A stretch of DNA of 64,000 bases from Streptococcus oralis (GTDB taxonomy: Bacteria; Bacillota; Bacilli; Lactobacillales; Streptococcaceae): positions 1 through 64,000 of the forward strand of contig NZ_JAHZPJ010000008.1 in NCBI RefSeq assembly GCF_019929345.1, in the 5' to 3' direction. The notes below the pieces were generated by a model. It was not told where the DNA came from, made no database searches, and worked only from the letters and a program-made list of their open reading frames with translations. The position numbers and the translations under genes are program-made. Below are positions 57,377 to 64,000 of this stretch, piece by piece (positions within the stretch are counted from its first letter, which is position 1; each line of letters starts with the position of its first letter).

Positions 57377-58756
57377 TTATCCGATAGTGATATCTGCTTT
57401 CATATAGTGAATCGTATCTTTCTTGTCTGGCTGGTATTCCGCTACACTGACCAGTAGTGTCAAGGGACCAATACGGCCGATAAACATCAACAACATAACG
57501 ATACTGAGGGCTAACTTACCTAATTCTGGTGTTAAATTTGCCGTTACCCCAACAGTCGCAAGGGCTGAAATGGTCTCAAACATGAGATAGATAAAGCGCG
57601 GATTTCCTTCTGCTGTTATCCCTAGTAAAATCAAGCCCAGTAAGAAGGTCAGCAAGAAGATAATAAAGACACTGAAAGATTTTTGCACAGTTCGGGGTTC
57701 AATGGTCCTCCGAGCCACATTGGCATGAGGCAAGCCCAATAGTTCGCTACGAGCAAAGACCAACAAGACAAAGAAGGTCGTAATCTTGAGCCCCCCTGCT
57801 GTCCCTCCAGGTGCCCCGCCCAGAAACATCTGCAAGATGTAAATCAGTAAGGTAACTGGTCGAGCCTGGGTGTAGTCAATTGAAGCAAAGCCAGCCGTTC
57901 TCATGCTGACGGTCTGGAAGAAACTAACCAGCAGTTTCTCTGGAGCGCTGAGATTTCCAATCGTTCCAGGATTATTCCACTCAATTAAGAGAGTCGATAC
58001 TGTTCCAAAGAGCAGAATTCCCGCTGTTAAAAAGAGAACTAGCTTAGTATGGAAACGCAGACGGCGTTTTTTCTTTTTCCCAAACTGGGTCGCTAAATCA
58101 AACCAGACCATAAATCCTAGCCCACCCGTGATAATCAAACCTGCAATCACTAGATTGATTAAGGGGTCCGTTTGAAAGGCTACCAAACTCGTACTTCCAA
58201 AATTATCAAATCCAGCATTGCAGAAAGCTGAAATAGCCAAAAAGATAGAGGTTAAAATCCCTCGTCCCCAGCCAAATTCAGGAATAAAGCGGAAACTCAA
58301 GAGAAAGGCACCGAGTCCTTCCACCAGAAAAGTCGTCAGAAAGATCGAGCGGATAAAGTCCTTTAGAGACTGAGTTTCCCCATAACTAAAACTTTCTTGA
58401 ATGGTTTCACGACCACGAAGACTAAGCTTTTGCTTGCCTTGGATATAAAAGATTCCGATAAAGGTCATGAGCCCCAAACCACCAATCTGAATCAAGATCA
58501 TGCAGATCAACTGGCCCCAGATATTGTAGGTCGAAGCCACCGGCTGGGTGAAGAGCCCTGTCACACAGACCATGGACACAGTCGTAAAGAGATGGTCAAA
58601 GTAGGTCGCTTGTGACGTTGCTGCTTGCACAAAGGGGAGGCTTAAAAGGAGCGAACCCAAGAAGATTACTAGAGCAAAACTTAAAAAGATGCGACGGGCT
58701 GGCGATAAACGTCCCAGTGTCGTCTTTATTTTTTCCAAAAATGATTTGAATAACAT
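57377..58756 (-). CDS. ktrB: Potassium uptake membrane subunit KtrB (TrkH family)
   Basis: 459-residue K+ channel-like transporter of four M1-P-M2 repeats; selectivity-type Gly positions appear in SMVCVTGLFT, FCNAGFDNFGS, SMRTAGFASID and ALATVGVTANLT. Upstream of ktrA on the same strand in the standard order. Confidence 0.93.
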   Translation of the reverse strand: MLFKSFLEKIKTTLGRLSPARRIFLSFALVIFLGSLLLSLPFVQAATSQATYFDHLFTTVSMVCVTGLFTQPVASTYNIWGQLICMILIQIGGLGLMTFIGIFYIQGKQKLSLRGRETIQESFSYGETQSLKDFIRSIFLTTFLVEGLGAFLLSFRFIPEFGWGRGILTSIFLAISAFCNAGFDNFGSTSLVAFQTDPLINLVIAGLIITGGLGFMVWFDLATQFGKKKKRRLRFHTKLVLFLTAGILLFGTVSTLLIEWNNPGTIGNLSAPEKLLVSFFQTVSMRTAGFASIDYTQARPVTLLIYILQMFLGGAPGGTAGGLKITTFFVLLVFARSELLGLPHANVARRTIEPRTVQKSFSVFIIFLLTFLLGLILLGITAEGNPRFIYLMFETISALATVGVTANLTPELGKLALSIVMLLMFIGRIGPLTLLVSVAEYQPDKKDTIHYMKADITIG

Positions 58757-58789
58757 AACTACATTCTACCATAAAAACAGTAAGAGTAC

Positions 58790-59554
58790 TCACATGTGGT
58801 GCACAATGGCAAGACAGAGTTCGAGGGCCTTATCAAAAGCTTCTGAGCCCCAATCACGACTGTCGTAGTTGTCTAGATCTGCTAAAGAATCTGCGGTAAA
58901 GAGCAACTCTCCCCATACAACCCCACGTAGCTGGGCTACTGCCGCAAGAGCAGAGCACTCCATCTCCACAACAGCACAGCCTTCTTCCTTGCGATAGGCG
59001 ACCTTTTCAGCCGTCTCTCGGTAAAAACCATCTGTCGTCCAGGTCATAACTTCCTCGTAAGGAATGCCTCTTTGTTCTAAGACTTGCTCAATGGCAGAGA
59101 TAGCCTCAATCTGCATCTCCATATAACGAGAAGGCGCTACATAATGGTAACTTGTTCCCTCATCTCGCAAAGCGCGAACAGGGACGAGAAAGGCATTCTC
59201 ATCTATATTGGCTAGGACTCCACAGGTTCCAGTGGAAATGATTTGCTCCACACCATAGCCAATCAACCAATCCATAAACTGGGCCGCTGGGGCAGAGCCC
59301 ACGGGCGCCTGGGCCAGACAAACCTCCTCTCCCTTGTAGTTGAGGACATAGACTGGATAAGTCTTGGTGGCCGAAACGAACTCACCAATACAGGCCGCAC
59401 CTACTTCTTGAGCATAGCGGTCAATCTCTTCCTCCAAAAATGCATAGATACACTTCTTTGGCAACTTTAAGTCCAATCCCTCATGTGTTGGCATAAGGAC
59501 CGCTTGGGGATTGTCATCAAACTCTAAAATGGGAATCGCATGTTTCTGAATCAT
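58790..59554 (-). CDS. Nucleoside phosphorylase (Pnp/Udp family)
   Basis: 254 residues, uridine/purine phosphorylase fold: GSAPAAQFMDWLIGYG, STGTCG (about 102-107), VEMECSAL (about 195-202) and the catalytic region TADSLADLDNYDS. Start at 59554 is fixed by AGGAGGTG directly upstream; a 43-codon longer reading lacks a site. Salvages nucleosides; base specificity is undetermined. It lies 33 nt upstream of ktrB, possibly in one transcript. Confidence 0.87.
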   Translation of the reverse strand: MIQKHAIPILEFDDNPQAVLMPTHEGLDLKLPKKCIYAFLEEEIDRYAQEVGAACIGEFVSATKTYPVYVLNYKGEEVCLAQAPVGSAPAAQFMDWLIGYGVEQIISTGTCGVLANIDENAFLVPVRALRDEGTSYHYVAPSRYMEMQIEAISAIEQVLEQRGIPYEEVMTWTTDGFYRETAEKVAYRKEEGCAVVEMECSALAAVAQLRGVVWGELLFTADSLADLDNYDSRDWGSEAFDKALELCLAIVHHM

Positions 59555-59736
59555 AACCCACCTCCTGTAATTTTGTACTATTGTATCAAAAGCTGACGGA
59601 GTGTCAAGGAGGAAGCTGATGCACTGAGAGTAAAAACAATACAATCGCAACTTTTTAACAGATACTCTTCTTAATGGCACCATGGACTTGCTTAAAAGTT
59701 CGATGAAATAAGCATATAAGAGAACACCACCTGTTG

Positions 59737-59790
59737 TGTACCCACCCTAAAAGTTAGATTTTTCTGTCTAACTTTTTGGGATACAGTACA
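59737..59790. mobile_element. Solo inverted ends of an IS-like element
   Basis: TGTAC...AAAAGTTAGA at the left and TCTAACTTTT...GTACA at the right form an inverted repeat around a few central bases. Such TGTAC/AAAGTTAGA ends are typical of streptococcal IS3-type elements, so this looks like both ends joined after loss of the middle, or a tiny MITE. Confidence 0.5.
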
Positions 59791-59819
59791 TTGATGTGGG
59801 AGGTCTATTTTAGTTATAA

Positions 59820-59942
59820 GCTCTGCCACATTTTCACCAAGCTCTAATCCAAGCTGAATATACTCCTGTGGGTGATTATATCTGCGAGGTCATCCAGGAG
59901 CAACACCGCGATATGTTCATCCGGATGCAAGTTCAGATATAG
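59820..59942 (+). pseudogene. Coding remnant of unknown origin
   Basis: A 40-codon frame between stops, without start or RBS, whose composition looks coding (QAEYTPVGDYICEVIQEQHR). Could be the tail of a lost gene next to the IS scar. Confidence 0.3.
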
Positions 59943-60192
59943 GGATAAAAACGTCTAGACGTAATCAACCTAATTAATTTTCAAATAATAGTTCAGCAAC
60001 CAACCTCAGAAATTTTTAGAAAAATCCTTTATCCTAGTATATTCTAGAAAGCAACTATCATAAAGATTATCTGGATTAAGAAGCGTCCTTCTAATAAGTC
60101 CAACAAGATAGCCACCATCTTCACCTTAAGTATATTTTGAGATTCTCAAAAATGATAGAAACAATTTCCTAAAAGCAGAAAATAGAATAATA

Positions 60193-60230
60193 AAAAAGTA
60201 GCCCTTAAGCATATTTGATAGCTACTTTTT
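60193..60230 (-). terminator. hsdR terminator
   Basis: AAAAAGTAGC / GCTACTTTTT stem with an 18-nt loop, 40 nt after the hsdR stop. Confidence 0.8.
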
Positions 60231-60272
60231 ATTGTTTAGGCAGATTTATTTCGTTACTCAATCAAATAATTC

Positions 60273-63200
60273 TTAAATATCTCCACCAATTCCCTTGAAT
60301 TTTTCAACAAAACGACTGATCTTTTGAAAAACGGTTTGTTTTTTTGTACGATATTGTGGATTCAGTGGGCTCATTTTCGGCAGAGCTTCATTCAAATCAT
60401 TTCCATTTTCACTAGCATACTCACGCTTCAACGAAGCTTGTATGTAGCGCTTAGCTCTTTGTTCATTTAATCCCTCAATCCGTATCAACTCATCCGCTTC
60501 CCTTTTCTGCTCACCTTGAGCAAAAATAAAGAACTGCTCAATGATATCTGATTTATCAGCAAAACTATCTAAGTCACTGTCATGGATGAAAGCAACTATC
60601 AGATCTTCCTTAGCTCGATTGCCAAGACTTGCTCGAATCGTCCGAGTAATTTCCGAAACAAGTTCATCCTTATCTGAAACCTTTTTATTAGTCTCAAAAA
60701 TTAGCTCTAAGATATAGTCTAGATTGATTTCTTGGGATTTTAGTAATTCAACTTCAAAAACAATCGAATCCCAATCAACTTTAGATTCGTTATCTTCCCG
60801 ATTACGGCGTTCATTCTCATACCATGACTTAATGTCATTATAGGTTGAACGGTAGTCTTGAATTTCCCTCGTACTTGGGATGTCTAACCTAGACAACTCC
60901 TCCAGAGTTTCATCGTCCACATGGAAACGTTCCTTGAAAGCCTCTACAGCCTTATCATCTAAGATATCAAGTTCTTGTAAAGCTCGTAAACTCATGAAAT
61001 CATCGTAGTTTTGTAAGATATTATCTAAACGAAGAAATTGACCAAACAACGAGACAAATTCTTTCTTATCACTCTCTTTAATGATAGCTTGCGGGTCCGG
61101 AAATTTTTCTTGTAACTCTTGAACAACGTCCATATAACCCTTTTGCTCTTCACCGGCCTCCGTAAAGCCTGTCATATACTCTTGATAAGAACGTTCGAGC
61201 AAGACTTCTGCTGTCTCAGTCTTTCCAAATAGCTTAATAGCATCAGTTGTAGCCTTCTCTAAATCCCGGAAGGTTACAATATTCCCAAATGACTTGGTAG
61301 CATCATAAATTCGATTGGTGCGTGAAAAAGCTTGGATTAAACCATGATATCTCAAATTTTTATCCACAAATAAAGTATTTAAAGTCGGTGCATCAAAGCC
61401 AGTCAAGAACATCCCAACTACAATTAAGAGATCCACTTCCCGATTTTTGACGCGTTTAGCCAAATCACGATAGTAATTCTGGAAATCATTACCGTTAATC
61501 GTAAAATTAGTGCCAAATAACTGATTATAATCAGCTATACAGCTACTCAAAAATTCTTTACTACTAATATCCGCTAAATCTTCCGGTGAAAAGCTCTCAT
61601 CATCAATTTCACCAATAGCCACCTGAGACTCATTCGCAGCATAGGAAAAGATAGTCGCAATCTTCAATGGTTTTTCAGAATCTTTTTGCTGATTTTGCAA
61701 CTCTTGATAGTAGGCTTTTGCTGCATCAACACTTGAAACAGCAAACATAGCATTGAAACCTTTACCAGTTAATCGATGCGTCTTTTGATCAAAATGATCT
61801 AAGACATACCTAGATATTTCAGCAATTCGAGTCGGATGAAGCAGCGCTTTTTTATTTTCAGCTGCAGACAACTTGGCCAAGTCCTGCTCGCTTTCAATTG
61901 ACTTAAACTTCGGACGAACGTCGTTATAATCCACCATGAACTTCAGAACTTTTTGATCTCGAATCGCATCAGTAAGCACATAGGCATGTAACTCACGACC
62001 GAAAACAGATGCCGTTGTCTCGGAACCAAGCGCATTCTCTACCTTAATCGGTGTACCCGTAAAACCAAACTGGCAATATTTCTTAAATTTCTGTCTAAGA
62101 CGCTTTTGCGCTTCACCAAACTGAGAACGATGACATTCATCAAAAATGAAAACCACTTGCTTTTGATAAATTTCATGATGACTTTCACTGCTCATAAAAT
62201 TGTTAAGCTTCTGAATGGTCGTCACGACAATTTTATTATCATCCTTCTCGATATTGCGTTTGAGTCCTGCAGTGCTATTTGAACCATTGACTGAGTCAGG
62301 TGAAAATCGCTGGTACTCTTTCATAGTCTGATAATCCAAGTCCTTGCGGTCCACCACAAAGAAAACCTTATCCACTTCTTCCATCTCAGTAGCAAGTCTA
62401 GCAGCTTTAAAACTTGTCAGGGTCTTCCCTGAACCAGTAGTATGCCAAATATAGCCACCTGTATCAGGACCGCTTTTGATTTTTGAAGCAATAGCTGAAC
62501 GTATCTTCCAGATGATTCGTTCAGTTGCTGCAATCTGATAAGGACGCATGATGAGAAGAGTGTTATTAGTATCAAAGACAGAATAATTTATCAAAACATT
62601 TAATAAGGTCTGTTGACTCAAGAAGGTTGCTGTAAAGTCCTTCAAGTCCTTAATAGGATTATTATTTTTCAAAGCCCAGTTCATGGTGAACTCATAAGAA
62701 TTCTTATCTCGCTTGGTCGTATTAGCAAAATACCGAGTATCCGTTCCGTTTGAAATGATAAAAATCTGAAGGTACTTAAAGAGAGAATTCTCCTCATTGA
62801 AACTCTCTTTACTATATCTGTGCACCTGATTAAAGGCCTCTCGAATCGCAACTCCGCGTTTTTTGAGCTCAATTTGTACCAGAGGCAATCCGTTTACCAG
62901 CAAGGTCACATCATAACGATTGCTACTGGTACCGACTTGCTTCATTTGATTAATGACTTGCAGTTTATTTCGACTAATATTTTTCTTATCCCATAGATAG
63001 ATATTCTGGATATGCCCATCATCAAAGATAAAATCATAAATATAGTTGTCATGAAGTTTTCTGGTACGATCAATCAAACTGTCACTGGGTTTATTGAGGT
63101 ACTCATCCAAGAAGCGCAACCACTCAGCATCTGTAAAAACCACATTATTCAGAACTTCCATCTGAGTCTTGAGATTAGCCAAAAGCGCCTCTGGGGTCGT

Positions 63201-63368
63201 CAAATAAGTAAGATACTCGTATCCTTGCTGGCGCAAGTCAGCAATCAACTCCTTCTCCAAATCCGCCTCAGTCTGATACTGACTAGGCTGTTCTAGCTTG
63301 GTATACTTTTCTAAAATGATAAAATTATCTGACTCAACAATAGCTGTAGTGAATGTACTTTCAGACAT
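60273..63368 (-). CDS. hsdR: Type I restriction enzyme, R (HsdR) subunit
   Basis: 1031 residues, full length. N-terminal PD-(D/E)xK nuclease with [10 protein letters not shown] and QIELKKRG (about 152-174); superfamily 2 motor with Walker A GSGKT (in [13 protein letters not shown], about 308-320), Walker B/DECH ([12 protein letters not shown]), motif III FTGTP and motif [11 protein letters not shown]-terminal helical HsdM-contact region. Starts two bases after an AAA ATPase gene on the same strand. hsdM and hsdS are not in the window and would be expected past the right edge. Confidence 0.94.
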   Translation of the reverse strand: MSESTFTTAIVESDNFIILEKYTKLEQPSQYQTEADLEKELIADLRQQGYEYLTYLTTPEALLANLKTQMEVLNNVVFTDAEWLRFLDEYLNKPSDSLIDRTRKLHDNYIYDFIFDDGHIQNIYLWDKKNISRNKLQVINQMKQVGTSSNRYDVTLLVNGLPLVQIELKKRGVAIREAFNQVHRYSKESFNEENSLFKYLQIFIISNGTDTRYFANTTKRDKNSYEFTMNWALKNNNPIKDLKDFTATFLSQQTLLNVLINYSVFDTNNTLLIMRPYQIAATERIIWKIRSAIASKIKSGPDTGGYIWHTTGSGKTLTSFKAARLATEMEEVDKVFFVVDRKDLDYQTMKEYQRFSPDSVNGSNSTAGLKRNIEKDDNKIVVTTIQKLNNFMSSESHHEIYQKQVVFIFDECHRSQFGEAQKRLRQKFKKYCQFGFTGTPIKVENALGSETTASVFGRELHAYVLTDAIRDQKVLKFMVDYNDVRPKFKSIESEQDLAKLSAAENKKALLHPTRIAEISRYVLDHFDQKTHRLTGKGFNAMFAVSSVDAAKAYYQELQNQQKDSEKPLKIATIFSYAANESQVAIGEIDDESFSPEDLADISSKEFLSSCIADYNQLFGTNFTINGNDFQNYYRDLAKRVKNREVDLLIVVGMFLTGFDAPTLNTLFVDKNLRYHGLIQAFSRTNRIYDATKSFGNIVTFRDLEKATTDAIKLFGKTETAEVLLERSYQEYMTGFTEAGEEQKGYMDVVQELQEKFPDPQAIIKESDKKEFVSLFGQFLRLDNILQNYDDFMSLRALQELDILDDKAVEAFKERFHVDDETLEELSRLDIPSTREIQDYRSTYNDIKSWYENERRNREDNESKVDWDSIVFEVELLKSQEINLDYILELIFETNKKVSDKDELVSEITRTIRASLGNRAKEDLIVAFIHDSDLDSFADKSDIIEQFFIFAQGEQKREADELIRIEGLNEQRAKRYIQASLKREYASENGNDLNEALPKMSPLNPQYRTKKQTVFQKISRFVEKFKGIGGDI

Positions 63369-63370
63369 AA

Positions 63371-64000
63371 TTACTCCTTATAATTGCAAGTGCTCTCTAA
63401 ATGCTGTAACAGGTTTTTTAAAAGCGCAGTTTCTGGGAGGGTTACTAGTTCATCTTCCTCGGTTGATACTTTAGAATGACTAGAAATATTTAATATCCTT
63501 GACTCATAGTTACTAAAACTTCCTTCATTATCACGTGGCAATAAATCCTGCCATTTTTGATAACCCAGGAAAGTTGCTGTTTTCTCGTAAAGATTTCTTA
63601 AAAAATTAAAATGATATTTATAAACCAAATTGTCTTCTATAGCTTTATGTAATGATTTTCTTAAAAAATTATGATAAGCAAAAGGAGAGTCATCCGGTTG
63701 AGGTATCAGCTCATATGACCCATCTTCTAATTTTTCAAATCTAAATCTACTACTATCAGGAACCTTTCGGGTGTCAATATAGGTTCCATACTTTCCAGTT
63801 TCTTCGTCAATAGCTCGCTTACTATATCTCTCATTCCGTTTAATATTTTTTAACTCATTATATAAGACGTTATAGAATAAAGGATTGTGAGTTGTTATTA
63901 TAAATTTAAGATCAGACTTACTCGTTCTAATTAACTTACCTAAATTTGATGCAACTTCTATCAAGTGGTTTTCATCTAATGATGAAACTGGGTCATCAAT
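63371..64000 (-). CDS. AAA/ABC-type ATPase of a type I R-M locus, C-terminal part (runs off right edge)
   Basis: The visible 209 residues begin at the Walker B/D-loop ([12 protein letters not shown], edge of the window) and the H-loop THNPLFYN follows 22 residues later, the pattern of RloC/PrrC-like (AAA_13) ATPases. The remaining about 150 residues contain [18 protein letters not shown] and [10 protein letters not shown], with no nuclease motif I can name. The in-frame TTG at 63964 is internal, not a start. Two-base spacing to hsdR implies co-transcription, as for anticodon-nuclease or other defence ATPases embedded in type I loci. Confidence 0.75.
   Translation of the reverse strand: MDDPVSSLDENHLIEVASNLGKLIRTSKSDLKFIITTHNPLFYNVLYNELKNIKRNERYSKRAIDEETGKYGTYIDTRKVPDSSRFRFEKLEDGSYELIPQPDDSPFAYHNFLRKSLHKAIEDNLVYKYHFNFLRNLYEKTATFLGYQKWQDLLPRDNEGSFSNYESRILNISSHSKVSTEEDELVTLPETALLKNLLQHLESTCNYKE

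Larger units (their letters stand above)
59555..60272. other. Non-coding stretch with IS debris and coding remnants
   Basis: 718 bp. Holds the promoter side of the phosphorylase gene, a 54-bp element with IS-like inverted ends (59737-59790), a plus-strand 40-codon remnant (59820-59942), a weak minus-strand coding-like stretch near 60010-60150 and the hsdR terminator. No intact gene. Confidence 0.65.

Noticed and set aside
60006-60150. Minus-strand coding-like stretch before the hsdR terminator
   Set aside because: Two frames look partly coding, neither has a proper start and length; too weak to list as a gene.

Overview
The window is chromosomal DNA of a low-GC Gram-positive coccus, almost certainly a mitis-group Streptococcus (S. 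mitis / S. oralis / S. infantis type). Evidence: long runs of genes in the order known from the pneumococcal chromosome (gltX-pgi-amidotransferase-patB-patA; argR-mutS; metQ-M20 peptidase-metNI; HK07/RR07 with yesL and nrdI; tsaBD-rimI, rpoY-rnjA, mnmG, nudix, mnmA; LysM protein, sdaAB/AA; rpsD, TCS08, pavB; ktrAB; nucleoside phosphorylase), a YSIRK-like/LPXTG surface protein with SSURE repeats, and sigmaA-type promoters with frequent extended -10 boxes. Several of these runs are far apart in pneumococcus, so the chromosome is rearranged relative to it.

Layout. 1-10 kb: the 5' end of a tRNA-Glu at the left edge, cdd-gltX, pgi, an amidotransferase, the PatAB drug exporter behind a transcription attenuator, then gpsA-galU on the opposite strand. 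10-17.2 kb: argR-mutS divergent from argS, a hairpin-rich repeat patch, a small membrane protein and a divergent Nramp-type transporter. 17.2-22.7 kb: nrdI, the TCS07 locus and an ECF-type S component. 22.7-25.2 kb: an orphan dltB-dltD-dltX-like cluster lacking dltA and dltC. 25.3-31.7 kb: methionine uptake (metQ/M20/metN/metI) with a clear MET-box, an amino-acid binding lipoprotein and azlCD. 31.7-41.8 kb: housekeeping RNA modification and decay genes and a LysM protein. 42-46.5 kb: serine dehydratase, HAD phosphatase, telA/xpaC pair.

46.5-52.2 kb is the accessory hotspot. It is built around rpsD, and both flanks of rpsD are duplicated: a 73-nt copy of the rpsD 3' end/terminator lies 2.2 kb downstream and a 61-nt copy of the rpsD promoter region lies 2.4 kb upstream. 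Between the terminator copies are four tandem small RNA-like units, each with a well-spaced promoter and a common fold supported by compensatory changes, a tRNA-like leader with tiny ORFs and two terminators, and gene remnants. Between the promoter copies are SRPBCC, LysR and DUF4865 genes and a broken thioredoxin gene.

52.2-59.6 kb: TCS08, the SSURE-repeat adhesin PavB, KtrAB potassium uptake and a nucleoside phosphorylase. 59.6-64 kb: IS debris, then a defence locus (HsdR preceded by an AAA ATPase running off the right edge).

Best candidates for something not described: the tandem structured RNA array (47.3-47.8 kb), the tRNA-like leader unit (47.8-48.4 kb) and the orphan DltB/DltD/DltX-like acyl-transfer set (22.7-25.2 kb).
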